NCBI RefSeq assembly: GCF_014705945.2
Contig: NZ_CP061538.1
Coordinates: 496,001 to 560,000, forward strand
DNA length: 64,000 nt
Source of the DNA: Rothia amarae
GTDB taxonomy: Bacteria; Actinomycetota; Actinomycetes; Actinomycetales; Micrococcaceae
Direction: 5' to 3'
Part shown: piece by piece, positions 25,687 through 34,086 of the stretch
How the letters are laid out: every line of letters starts with the position of its first letter
How positions within the stretch are numbered: position 1 is the first letter of the stretch
Made by a program: the position numbers and the translations under genes
Notes under the pieces: generated by a model
What the model was told of the DNA's origin: nothing
Database searches by the model: none
The model's input: only the letters and a program-made list of their open reading frames with translations

Positions 25687-25884
25687 ATGGAAAAATGGGA
25701 ATATGCAACTGTGCCCTTGATGATTCACGCTACCAAGCAGATCCTCGATAACTGGGGTGAAGATGGCTGGGAACTCGTAACCGTTCTCCCTTCATCTGCA
25801 CCTGCTTCTTCTGCTCCTGAAGGCAACATGGTTGCCCCTACTGCGGGAAACCCCATCGCTTACTTCAAGCGCAAGAAGGCATAG
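25687..25884 (+). CDS. small conserved protein, DUF4177-like
   Basis: A 65-residue protein starting MEKWEYATVPLMIHATKQI, with DGWELVTVLP in the middle. This EYATVPL...GWELV pattern is that of the small DUF4177-type proteins found in Actinobacteria, often close to ridA as here. No function is known. A hairpin follows the gene. Confidence 0.85.
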   Translation: MEKWEYATVPLMIHATKQILDNWGEDGWELVTVLPSSAPASSAPEGNMVAPTAGNPIAYFKRKKA

Positions 25885-25905
25885 CCACTACTACACTTGA
25901 ACAAA

Positions 25906-25943
25906 CGACCGGTTTTTCGTGCTGTTGAGGTACGAAACCGGTC
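25906..25943 (+). terminator. hairpin after the DUF4177-like gene
   Basis: GACCGGTTTTTCGT pairs with ACGAAACCGGTC with a two-base bulge, and TTTGTG follows. It lies between the small gene and ridA and may act as a weak terminator or attenuator. Confidence 0.45.
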
Positions 25944-25986
25944 TTTGTGCGCTTTATATACAGCGATTTATTTACAAGGACACACG

Positions 25987-26475
25987 ATGAGCGAAAATAA
26001 CTCTTATATTGAGGAACGCATCCGCGAACTGGGGTATGAACTACCCCAGGCGCCCGAGCCTGTCGCAGCCTACGTGCCGGCAGTTATCAGCGGAAACTAT
26101 GTGTATACCTCGGGTCAGCTTCCTTTCGTGGACGGTAAACTGCCCGCTGTGGGTAAAGTCTCTGATGTTGCAACAGAGGGAACAGTTAGCCCCGAGGAAG
26201 CGAAGAAGCTAGCCGCTATCTGTGCCTTGAACGCCTTGGCTGCGGTCAAGCAGGTCATCGGTGATTTAGACCGTGTGAAGAAGATTGTTAAAGTTGTCGG
26301 ATTCGTGGCATCGGAAACCTCTTTCTTCGGTCAGCCCGGTGTTATCAACGGTGCCTCCGAACTGTTTGGTGAGATTTTTGGCGACGCCGGTATCCACGCC
26401 CGCTCTGCGGTAGGTACTCCTGTGCTGCCCATGGATTCGCCTGTAGAAGTTGAGATCATTGTTGAGTACATCTAA
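25987..26475 (+). CDS. RidA family protein (YjgF/YER057c/UK114)
   Basis: RidA proteins hydrolyse reactive enamine/imine intermediates made by PLP enzymes. This 162-residue member belongs to the longer cluster with an N-terminal extension. YVYTSGQLPFVDGKL and the C-terminal ARSAVGTPVLPMDSPVEVE match the family. I chose ATG 25987 because AAGGA lies just upstream and the product begins MSENNSYIEERI; the frame is open further upstream without a better start. The NUDIX gene begins about 30 bases after the stop or overlaps it. Confidence 0.9.
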   Translation: MSENNSYIEERIRELGYELPQAPEPVAAYVPAVISGNYVYTSGQLPFVDGKLPAVGKVSDVATEGTVSPEEAKKLAAICALNALAAVKQVIGDLDRVKKIVKVVGFVASETSFFGQPGVINGASELFGEIFGDAGIHARSAVGTPVLPMDSPVEVEIIVEYI

Positions 26476-26506
26476 AACCGGTTTATATACAGGTGCCCTC
26501 AATACC

Positions 26507-27454
26507 GTGCGTCCTAAGCGTCCGGTATCCCCTGCAGAACCCAGCGCCACCTGCGAGCGGTTTTTTAAGATTCCTGAAGAATTTGCTCCCGCTGTCAAAG
26601 CATGGATTGAAGAGGGCGCTGAAGGCGCATGCCAGGCAAAAACTGCCTCCTCTATCGTTTATGTACGAGACGGTCGCGGAGGGCTAGAAACTATCCTGAC
26701 CTACCGTCCGGGATTCTCTCCCATGGGCACGGTGGCGTTCCCCGGTGGTTTATGCACGCCAGAAGATTCCGAACAGGTGCCCTGGATCGGACCCAGTAAC
26801 GAAGTGTGGCGCGACGTCTTCCACCATGACAATCTCGAAACCGCGCACACGGCGGTAGTGGGCGCTATCCGTGAATCGTTTGAAGAAATCGGTATTCTGT
26901 TGGCTGGCCCCGATGAGCTGAGTACCGTAGAGATCAGCTCAGACGGATGCGATCAGATGGCCGTGCGTGAAGCCGTAGCCAACGGCGATAAGAACTTCGG
27001 TGACTACCTGGTCAAGCGCGGGCTCAAACTGCGCACTGACCTTTTGCGCCCCATCGTGCGCTGGCACTCACCAGATTTTCGCCATAAACGCTACGACACC
27101 CACTACTTTGCGTGTGCCGCACCGGTGGGGCAGAACCCTAAGCTGCTGACCTCCAAAGGGATTTGGGGCGATTGGGTGAACGTGCGCGAACTGTTGGCAC
27201 AGAAGGAAACTTCTTACCTGGGTGATCTCATCGACCAGGAAGAAACTCGCGGTCGGACCTTTGAAGAGCTCATTACTCCTGGCTCACTGTGCGTTCTTGA
27301 AGATCTTGCCCGCGCGTCCACATCTGTCGCTTATCTGGCGCAAAAGCGCGCCGTCAGCGTGAAAAAAGCGGACGTCGTAATGAAAGACGGCGAGTTTATG
27401 CTGCGTTTTACCGCACCCACCAAAGCGGGCGCCCGCGAGAAGTGCCGTCTTTAG
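26507..27454 (+). CDS. NUDIX hydrolase with long insertion
   Basis: A protein of about 315 residues with a NUDIX fold. The first half of the box, FPGGLCTPEDSE, is separated from the catalytic helix AIRESFEEIGILL by an insertion of about 35 residues. This occurs in a subgroup of larger NUDIX hydrolases. The substrate is a nucleoside-diphosphate derivative or CoA-type molecule by family, not known here. The frame is open from TTG 26450 and overlaps ridA; GTG 26507 is the most natural start. A strong bidirectional terminator separates it from crp. Confidence 0.82.
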   Translation: MRPKRPVSPAEPSATCERFFKIPEEFAPAVKAWIEEGAEGACQAKTASSIVYVRDGRGGLETILTYRPGFSPMGTVAFPGGLCTPEDSEQVPWIGPSNEVWRDVFHHDNLETAHTAVVGAIRESFEEIGILLAGPDELSTVEISSDGCDQMAVREAVANGDKNFGDYLVKRGLKLRTDLLRPIVRWHSPDFRHKRYDTHYFACAAPVGQNPKLLTSKGIWGDWVNVRELLAQKETSYLGDLIDQEETRGRTFEELITPGSLCVLEDLARASTSVAYLAQKRAVSVKKADVVMKDGEFMLRFTAPTKAGAREKCRL

Positions 27455-27475
27455 CGACTCATTTATCAAAGACAT

Positions 27476-27510
27476 AAAAATTCCCCGTGGAAATTTCCAC
27501 GGGGAATTTT
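27476..27510. terminator. bidirectional terminator between NUDIX and crp
   Basis: AAAATTCCCCGTGGAAATTTCCACGGGGAATTTT is an essentially perfect hairpin with an A-run on the left and a T-run on the right. It serves both convergent genes. Confidence 0.9.
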
Positions 27511-27539
27511 GTTTGCGCCCATTGTGGGGCGATGAAAAT

Positions 27540-28217
27540 TTAGCGTGAGCGGTTGCGTAGACGCTGCAGGTCAAGAATGACCACCGCGCGTGCTTCCAAA
27601 CGAATCCAGCCGCGGGACACAAATTCAGCCAGCGCCTTGTTCACGGTCTCGCGTGAAGCGCCAACCAACTGAGCCAGCTCTTCCTGAGTCAGCTCGTGAG
27701 CTACCAAGATGCCGTCGGTAGCGGGGCGGCCAAAGCGGTCTGCCAAATCCAGCAGAGCTTTAGCAACGCGACCGGGAACGTCGGAGAAGACCAAGTCTGC
27801 AAGGTTCTCGTTGGTGCGGCGCAAACGACGAGCCAAAGCCTGAAGAACCTGAGCAGAAATCTGAGGTGACTTCTCCATAGCCTTGCGCAAAGATTCGTGC
27901 TTGACGGCTGCGAGACGGGTTTCAGAAACAGCGGTTGCGCTGGTGGAACGAGGTGAAGGGTCGAACAGAGCCATCTCACCGAAAATTTCACCGGGGCCCA
28001 TGATAGCTACGAGGTTCTCGCGGCCGTCTGATGCGGTGCGTCCGAGCTTAATCTTGCCGGAAACGATGAAGTAGAGCTGATCTCCGGGATCGCCCTCATA
28101 AAAAAGGTTAGCGCCTCGTGAAAGGTCGACCTCGGTGATGTCTTCGGTTAGTGCGGCAAATGCCTGGTCGTCGAGGGATGCAAAGAGGGGTGCGCGACGC
28201 AGTACTTCAAGATCCAT
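27540..28217 (-). CDS. Crp/Fnr-family transcriptional regulator (GlxR/Crp type)
   Basis: A global cAMP-responsive regulator of the GlxR/Crp actinobacterial group. At 225 residues it has a cyclic-nucleotide domain (residues 1-120, with GEIFGEMALFDPSPRSTSA matching the phosphate-binding cassette), a dimerisation helix around 115-140 (ALARRLRRTNENLADLVF) and a winged helix (LTQEELAQLVGASRETVNKA). The recognition helix is nearly identical, as I remember it, to M. tuberculosis Crp. It is divergent from marP. I found no clear TGTGA-N6-TCACA site in its upstream region. Confidence 0.94.
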   Translation of the reverse strand: MDLEVLRRAPLFASLDDQAFAALTEDITEVDLSRGANLFYEGDPGDQLYFIVSGKIKLGRTASDGRENLVAIMGPGEIFGEMALFDPSPRSTSATAVSETRLAAVKHESLRKAMEKSPQISAQVLQALARRLRRTNENLADLVFSDVPGRVAKALLDLADRFGRPATDGILVAHELTQEELAQLVGASRETVNKALAEFVSRGWIRLEARAVVILDLQRLRNRSR

Positions 28218-28501
28218 GTCTCTCCTTAAAATCTTAGGGTGTGGATGCCATATCTTTGAGGCGTAGAGAAAGAGTATAAACCCGGCTGTCTATACACGCC
28301 AAAAATGGTGTGACATATTCAACTAGTATCGAGACTACCTCAATTTATGGCTGGACACACCCCTATTTACCGGGCATTCACTTTCCACAGGCGACTCTAA
28401 GGATGATTTGGGGGCATCCCAGAGAAAAACCTACTAGAGTCGGCATTTCTATCTACGGCACAATAGATAGGTCAGCCTGTCTCAACATGAGGGGAGCACC
28501 C

Positions 28502-29692
28502 GTGGGATTTCATCTGCTCGATATTATTTTGGTGCTTATTCTGGTGCTCTATTTCTTGAACGGATTACGCCGGGGATTTTTCGTATCCTTGGGAACCCTA
28601 GCTGGATTTGCGCTAGGTGTTCTTGCCGCTTTCTACATCACTCCCTGGGTCATCACCCAGGTGGATGCCAACTGGTATGTCATTGCAGCTGTCATCTCAG
28701 TCGTATTATGCGTGGTGGTTGGCCAGTGGCTTGGTTTCCTCGTAGGACGTGCCATTCGGCGGTTTTCTGACGCCACCCCCTTACGCGGCGTCGAGCGAGT
28801 AGCAGGAGCAATTCTGAATCTTGTGGTTGCTTCTTTGGCAATCGTGGTGCTTGCCCTAATCGTGAAACCTTTGGGTGTAACGCCCATCAATACAGCTGTC
28901 TCTGAATCCAAGGTAATTGAGATGCTCGTTCGTCTCACCCCCGATTCCTGGGAAACTCAGGTAGAAAAAGCTCGGGCACAGGTCATGAGTTCAGGAGTAA
29001 TTCCTGAAGTTCAAAATCTTTTGTTCCCCTCAGAAGAAGCACCTACCGAGGTTATTTCTAATCCTGCGCTAGAAGCTGCTCGGGAATCGGTGGTGCAAAT
29101 TTGGGGAGCGGCGGAGGCATGCAGTTTCAGTTCCGAAGGATCAGGCTTTGTTGCTGCACCACATGTAGTGGTGACGAACGCGCATGTGGTCTCCGGCGTC
29201 GAGCAACCCGTGGTTCAGGACGCAGCAGGCAAGTCCCACAGGGCAGATATCGTTTACTATAATCCCACCGAAGACTTAGCGCTCTTGCGAGTCGATAATC
29301 TTGAAACCACGCCGCTTACCCTGGGAAGCAACGCCGCAGCGGGAACCACCGTTGCTTTTATGGGCTTTCCGCAGGGTGGACCGTTCCAGAATCGCAGCGC
29401 CACGGTGCAGGGGCTCGGTTATACCCAAACCATCGATTCAGCAACAGGCGAAAAGAACCCGGTGCGACTGGTGTATCAATTGGCTGCCAATGTTGAGCAG
29501 GGAAATTCTGGTGGTCCGGTACTTGATGTAAACGGCAACGTAGTGGGCATTATCTTTGCCAAAGCAACTCAGGGACAGACGGGCTACGCTATTCCGGTCT
29601 CGATCCTCTCCGACGTCCTAGCATCTCATTCCGCCGATACGCAGACTGTCGATAGTGGCCAGTGTACTCCCGGCACGATACCAACTACCTAG
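28502..29692 (+). CDS. MarP-like membrane serine protease (CvpA domain plus trypsin-like protease)
   Basis: An acid-resistance-type periplasmic protease of 396 residues. Four N-terminal transmembrane helices (residues 5-125, CvpA-like) are followed by a chymotrypsin-fold protease with His in VVTNAHVVSG (about 225), Asp in EDLALLRVD (about 258) and Ser in QGNSGGPVLD (about 335). In M. tuberculosis MarP this protease maintains pH homeostasis and processes a peptidoglycan hydrolase. I chose GTG 28502 because AGGGGAG lies just before it and the product begins at the first helix. The longer frame from 28310 would add 64 unlikely residues. Confidence 0.9.
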   Translation: MGFHLLDIILVLILVLYFLNGLRRGFFVSLGTLAGFALGVLAAFYITPWVITQVDANWYVIAAVISVVLCVVVGQWLGFLVGRAIRRFSDATPLRGVERVAGAILNLVVASLAIVVLALIVKPLGVTPINTAVSESKVIEMLVRLTPDSWETQVEKARAQVMSSGVIPEVQNLLFPSEEAPTEVISNPALEAARESVVQIWGAAEACSFSSEGSGFVAAPHVVVTNAHVVSGVEQPVVQDAAGKSHRADIVYYNPTEDLALLRVDNLETTPLTLGSNAAAGTTVAFMGFPQGGPFQNRSATVQGLGYTQTIDSATGEKNPVRLVYQLAANVEQGNSGGPVLDVNGNVVGIIFAKATQGQTGYAIPVSILSDVLASHSADTQTVDSGQCTPGTIPTT

Positions 29693-29698
29693 CGCTCT

Positions 29699-30145
29699 TT
29701 ACGATTTCTCATTCAAGTAATGGGCTAGGAAATCTATTGCCATGGTGTAACCCCATGCGCCCGCTCCAGCGATCACTGCGGTGGCTTGCAAAGACACAAA
29801 TGAACGGTGTCTAAAGTCCTCCCGGCGGTGCACATTCGAAAGATGAACCTCTACTACCGGTAATTCGGCGGCTTCTAGAGCATCGTGAATCGCCACCGAT
29901 GTGTGCGTATAAGCTGCCGGATTGATGATGATTGCCGCAGCTTCGGTGCGTGCTCGCTGGATTTCGTCGATGAGCGCACCTTCATGGTTTGACTGCATAA
30001 ACTGCACATCGAACCCTGCTTGTGCGGCGCGCTTTCGTACCTGTTCCTCAATATCAGCGAGGGTGGTGATTCCATAGATTTCGGGTTTGCGGGTGCCCAG
30101 CATATTCAGATTGGGGCCATTGAGGACGAAGATGGTTTGCGACAT
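29699..30145 (-). CDS. aroQ: 3-dehydroquinate dehydratase, type II
   Basis: Converts 3-dehydroquinate to 3-dehydroshikimate in the shikimate pathway (or in quinate breakdown). At 148 residues, [20 protein letters not shown] carries the catalytic Tyr loop, then [16 protein letters not shown] and [17 protein letters not shown] with the catalytic His. Both length and motifs are normal. It stands alone, away from other aro genes in the window, and ends only six bases from the convergent marP stop. Confidence 0.94.
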   Translation of the reverse strand: MSQTIFVLNGPNLNMLGTRKPEIYGITTLADIEEQVRKRAAQAGFDVQFMQSNHEGALIDEIQRARTEAAAIIINPAAYTHTSVAIHDALEAAELPVVEVHLSNVHRREDFRHRSFVSLQATAVIAGAGAWGYTMAIDFLAHYLNEKS

Positions 30146-30235
30146 GGCTTTAGTCTAACGGTCAGTATTTTCTGCAGAAAGTTGCTCGGCGCGTCTACAA
30201 CGAATGTGCGTCATCGTGAAGCTCCGATAAATACG

Positions 30236-30325
30236 ACTCGCGAGTTATAAACGCCGGCGGGCGTCCTCCCAACTATCTGCTAAAGCTGAGATTTTAGCTA
30301 AGGCTGGTGGGACGCCCATCGGCGG
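30236..30325 (-). other. palindrome and nested hairpins between acs and aroQ
   Basis: GGGCGTCC (30259-30266) pairs with GGACGCCC (30310-30317) and encloses a second stem GCTAAA/TTTAGC (30279-30284 with 30293-30298). To the left is a perfect 10-bp palindrome ACTCGCGAGT (30236-30245). The nested hairpins lie just beyond the acs stop and may end acs transcripts, although the T-run is short. Confidence 0.45.
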
Positions 30326-30371
30326 TTATTGTTCGAGCTGGAGTGTTTGTCGGAGCGGAAGAGCGCGACTG

Positions 30372-32306
30372 CTACTTTTTGTACGTCTCTACAATCGCAT
30401 CCATGACGGCCGAGTCAGCCAAGGTTGTGACGTCGCCTACCTGGCGGTCTTCTGCGACGTCTTTGAGCAGGCGGCGCATAATCTTGCCGGAGCGAGTCTT
30501 GGGTAGCTCGGGCACGATGACCACTCGCTTGGGTTTAGCAATCGGTGATATTTCTACGCCCACGTGCGCGCGGATTTCCTGCTCCAGTTCTTCGTGGTTG
30601 AGGTTTTGTCCCTGCGCTTCGTCGGAGAGGATGACGAATGCCATGACTGCCTGGCCGGTGGTTTCATCGGTTGCGCCTACTACTGCAGCTTCTGCGACTG
30701 AGGGGTGGGAGACTAGAGCGGACTCAATCTCGGGGGTGGAGAGGCGGTGGCCGGAGACATTCATGACGTCGTCCACGCGACCCAGCACCCAGAGGTCGCC
30801 GTCGGCGTCGCGCTTTGCGCTGTCGCCCGCGAAGTAGCGGTCGCCAAAGCGTGCCCAGTAGGTGTCGACGAAGCGGCCGTCATCGCCCCAAATGGTGCGT
30901 AGCATAGAGGGCCAGGGCTCGGTGATAGCCAGCAGTCCGGGTTGTTCATTGGGTAGCGGATCGCCGAGGTCGTCTACTATATCGATGCTGATACCGGGGA
31001 TAGGCTGCTGCGCCGACCCGGGCTTTGCAACGGTGACGCCGGGTAGCTGAGAAATCATGATTGCGCCGGTTTCTGTCTGCCACCAGGTATCGACGATGGG
31101 GCACTTGCCGCCACCGATGACTCGGTGGAACCAGACCCAGGCTTCGGGGTTGATAGCTTCGCCCACGGTTCCCAGAACGCGCAAGGAAGAAAGGTCGTAT
31201 TCAGCGGGGATGTCTTCGCCCCACTTCATCATGGTACGAATCGCGGTAGGGGAGGTGTACATGATGGAAACGCCGTATTTTTGCACAATTTCCCAGAAAC
31301 GGCCGCGGTGCGGGGAGTCTGGGGTGCCTTCGTAAATGACCTGGGTGGCGCCATTGACCAGCGGGGCGTAGGCAACGTAGGAGTGACCGGTTACCCAGCC
31401 AACGTCAGCAGTGCACCAGTACACGTCGGTTTCGGGTTTGAGGTCAAAAATGTTTTTGTGGGTGAAAGCACCTTGGGTGAGGTAGCCTCCGGTCGTGTGC
31501 AAAATGCCCTTAGGTTTGCCGGTAGTGCCGGAGGTGTAAAGGATGAACAGCGGATCTTCGGCGTTCTGTACCGAGGGGGTGTGTTCAGTTGAAGCAGCAT
31601 CGACAACGTCGCTCCACCAGAGGTCACGCCCTTCGACCCATGCAACCTCAGCTTTATTGCGCTTGACAACCACAACGTTGGTAACTGACTTGCCACCCTT
31701 TTCCAGTGCCTTATCGACGGCTGGCTTGAGCATGGAAGGCTTGCCGCGGCGGAAGGAGCCATCGGCAGTGACCACGAGCTTAGCTTCGCCGTCTTCAATG
31801 CGGGAAAGAAGCGCATCTGCAGAGAAACCGCCGAAAACAACCGAATGAATGGCGCCAATGCGGGCACAAGCCAACATGGTGATGACGGCTTCGGGAATCA
31901 TGGGCAAGTACACTGCCACGCGATCGCCTTTGCTCACGCCCAGGGATTCGAAAGCGTTTGCAGCCTTGGAGACTTCATCTTTGAGCTGAGTATAGGTGTA
32001 CTCGCGGGTATCGCCAGGTTCACCTTCGAACAGGATGGCGGTGCGGTCGCCCTTGCCAGCTTCTACATGGCGGTCCACGGCGTTGTAGCAAGCGTTGAGT
32101 TCACCGTCTGCAAACCATTTGGCAAAGGGAGGGTTCGACCAGTCCAGAGTCTGCGTGAAATCCTTGCTCCAGGTGAGAAGTTCTCGTGCTTGATGAGCCC
32201 AGAACTCGGGGCCCTGCTCGCGAGCGGTCTCGTACAAATCTGCGGTGGCATTTGCCTGTGCGGTGAATTCTGCCGGGGGAGCAAACGTTTGAGGAGCCTC
32301 TGACAT
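30372..32306 (-). CDS. acs: acetyl-CoA synthetase (acetate--CoA ligase)
   Basis: AMP-forming acetyl-CoA synthetase of 644 residues, a normal length. Blocks: [19 protein letters not shown] (phosphate loop, about 255), [13 protein letters not shown] (adenine/acetate site) and the C-terminal [14 protein letters not shown]. The Lys in that last motif (about 606) is the residue whose acetylation shuts the enzyme off in many bacteria. Family members such as Bacillus AcsA are reactivated by AcuC-type deacetylases; an AcuC homologue lies at 58179. Start ATG 32306 has a good AGGA upstream. Confidence 0.96.
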   Translation of the reverse strand: MSEAPQTFAPPAEFTAQANATADLYETAREQGPEFWAHQARELLTWSKDFTQTLDWSNPPFAKWFADGELNACYNAVDRHVEAGKGDRTAILFEGEPGDTREYTYTQLKDEVSKAANAFESLGVSKGDRVAVYLPMIPEAVITMLACARIGAIHSVVFGGFSADALLSRIEDGEAKLVVTADGSFRRGKPSMLKPAVDKALEKGGKSVTNVVVVKRNKAEVAWVEGRDLWWSDVVDAASTEHTPSVQNAEDPLFILYTSGTTGKPKGILHTTGGYLTQGAFTHKNIFDLKPETDVYWCTADVGWVTGHSYVAYAPLVNGATQVIYEGTPDSPHRGRFWEIVQKYGVSIMYTSPTAIRTMMKWGEDIPAEYDLSSLRVLGTVGEAINPEAWVWFHRVIGGGKCPIVDTWWQTETGAIMISQLPGVTVAKPGSAQQPIPGISIDIVDDLGDPLPNEQPGLLAITEPWPSMLRTIWGDDGRFVDTYWARFGDRYFAGDSAKRDADGDLWVLGRVDDVMNVSGHRLSTPEIESALVSHPSVAEAAVVGATDETTGQAVMAFVILSDEAQGQNLNHEELEQEIRAHVGVEISPIAKPKRVVIVPELPKTRSGKIMRRLLKDVAEDRQVGDVTTLADSAVMDAIVETYKK

Positions 32307-32426
32307 GGGAATATCCTTTCAGCTGACGTTGAGCAATATGCTCAGCGGGAAGTGTAACTACTTTTCACAGTAAGGGAATTTGTTGCTCCTGTCACATTTA
32401 TTCCGTCATAAGCTCGTAAAAATCAG

Positions 32427-33347
32427 GTGAAATATTCAGCGTGTAATCTTGAACGAGTGAGCAGATTAACGCCAACCGAGCCTTTATCAGAACAGGAGCT
32501 GAGCCTCCTGGAAATTCGCCAGGTGCCGCCTTTTAAGGCGGAGGACGCCGCTCGTCGTCGCCGGAAAAATCCTGAATCGTCCCTGGGCAAGAAAAGACGC
32601 GCCCGCAAGATCAATCGAATCCTGGCAGACACTTTCCCCTATGCTGTTGCTGAATTAGATTTTGAGAGCCCCTTTGAACTGCTCGTTGCCACGGTACTCT
32701 CTGCCCAAACCACCGATGTGCGGGTCAACTCGGTGACTCCCACTCTCTTTCAGCGTTATCCAGATGCTCACGCACTGGCAGAGGCTCCCTTGGAAGCAGT
32801 AGAAGAAATAGTGCAACCGCTTGGTTTTTACCGTTCTAAGGCAGCCTCTATCGTGCGCCTGGCGCAGCAGCTCACTGAAGACTATGACGGCGTAGTTCCC
32901 CAGGAATTAGAGGAGCTCGTCAAACTTGCAGGGGTCGGTCGGAAGACCGCTTTTGTGGTGCTAGGTAATGCTTTTGGGCGGCCTGGTCTAACCGTTGATA
33001 CGCATTTTGGACGGTTATCGCGCCGGCTTGAATTCACTACTCATGAGGAACCTGCGAAGGTTGAAAAGGATGTCGCTGAACTCTTCGATTCTTCTGATTG
33101 GACTGATCTCTCTCAGCGTCTCATCTATCATGGACGGCGTATTTGTCACTCTAAAAAACCGGCATGCGGAGTGTGCCCTATCGCCGATTTATGCCCCAGC
33201 TATGGAATCGGCGAAACCGATGAGACAAAAGCGGCACAATTATTGAAGTACGAAATGGCACCGGGGCGCGAACACCTGCATCTCAGGTTTGTGCAGGGTG
33301 CATCTCGCCGAGAATTGCGAAGTGAAGGGTGGAGTCTTGGAGCATAA
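32427..33347 (+). CDS. nth: endonuclease III
   Basis: Base-excision-repair DNA glycosylase/AP lyase that removes oxidised pyrimidines. The HhH motif with catalytic Lys is LAGVGRKTAFVV, the catalytic Asp is in TVDTHFGRLSRRL, and the 4Fe-4S cluster ligands are CHSKKPACGVCPIADLC (C-X6-C-X2-C-X5-C). About 65 residues precede the core, rich in Arg/Lys. The start may be GTG 32427 or GTG 32457; neither has a clear ribosome-binding site. The following NUDIX gene overlaps its 3' end, as in the conserved nth-NUDIX-marP gene group. Confidence 0.94.
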   Translation: MKYSACNLERVSRLTPTEPLSEQELSLLEIRQVPPFKAEDAARRRRKNPESSLGKKRRARKINRILADTFPYAVAELDFESPFELLVATVLSAQTTDVRVNSVTPTLFQRYPDAHALAEAPLEAVEEIVQPLGFYRSKAASIVRLAQQLTEDYDGVVPQELEELVKLAGVGRKTAFVVLGNAFGRPGLTVDTHFGRLSRRLEFTTHEEPAKVEKDVAELFDSSDWTDLSQRLIYHGRRICHSKKPACGVCPIADLCPSYGIGETDETKAAQLLKYEMAPGREHLHLRFVQGASRRELRSEGWSLGA

Positions 33348-34080
33348 AACTGAGCATCGGGCTCTAACGCAGCTCAAGAAGCTTGCACAGGCAGAGAACT
33401 TGGTGAACGATCCTGCAGAAAGCTGGCGAGTGGGGGAGCTAGATGATTCCAGCGTCAAACAAGCAGCCGTGTTGATTCTGTTTGGTGTTTTGGATGAGGT
33501 TCCCGCGACCCATCGTCAGGGACACGTTGCAGATGATTTAGATGTCCTGATTGTGGTGCGCGCGGCAACCCTACGCCAACACGCTGGTCAACCTGCATTT
33601 CCCGGTGGAAAGGTCGACCCAGAAGATCTAGCGACCGCCTCTGAAACCAACAAACCCGTCTCCTATGTTGCCGCTTTACGCGAAGCCGTGGAAGAAACCG
33701 GGCTCGACCCCTCCGGCGTCGAAATCTTAGGAGAATTTGGCGAAATCGGGCTACCCGTGAGCAATTTCAGCGTAACTCCCGTGCTGGCGTGGTGGAACAA
33801 ACCGTCGCTCGTGGCTGCCCAGGACGCCAAAGAATCCGCCTTGGTTCTACGCGTTCCAGTCGCTGATTTGCTGAACCCTGCAAACCGGCATATGGCAACG
33901 GTCAAACATGGAAAGAGCGTTCATTCCTCCCCGGCTTTTACCGTACAAAACGCCGAACAAGAATTTGTGATTTGGGGTTTTACGGGCATCGTTCTGGACC
34001 AAATCTTTACCCAGTTAGGGTGGATCGAAGAATGGGACTCCACAGTTCGCCGTCCGGCACCTGGGTACGAGAAAAAATAG
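33322..34080 (+). CDS. NUDIX hydrolase, CoA pyrophosphatase-like
   Basis: About 250 residues with the NUDIX box FPGGKVDPEDL ... ALREAVEETGLDPSGVEI, interrupted by a short insertion. GQPAFPGGK matches the CoA-pyrophosphatase signature of the NudL/PCD1 group, whose members cleave CoA to phosphopantetheine and ADP. Its position directly after nth is the conserved actinobacterial arrangement. The start is uncertain: GTG 33322 overlaps nth by 26 bases, while TTG 33337 has AAGGGTGGAG just before it and may be the true one. Confidence 0.85.
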   Translation: MKGGVLEHKTEHRALTQLKKLAQAENLVNDPAESWRVGELDDSSVKQAAVLILFGVLDEVPATHRQGHVADDLDVLIVVRAATLRQHAGQPAFPGGKVDPEDLATASETNKPVSYVAALREAVEETGLDPSGVEILGEFGEIGLPVSNFSVTPVLAWWNKPSLVAAQDAKESALVLRVPVADLLNPANRHMATVKHGKSVHSSPAFTVQNAEQEFVIWGFTGIVLDQIFTQLGWIEEWDSTVRRPAPGYEKK

Positions 34081-34086
34081 GGAACC

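Noticed and set aside
28310-28501. 64-residue N-terminal extension of the MarP-like protein
   Set aside because: It lies in the divergent promoter region with poor coding character, and GTG 28502 has a good ribosome-binding site directly before the first membrane helix.
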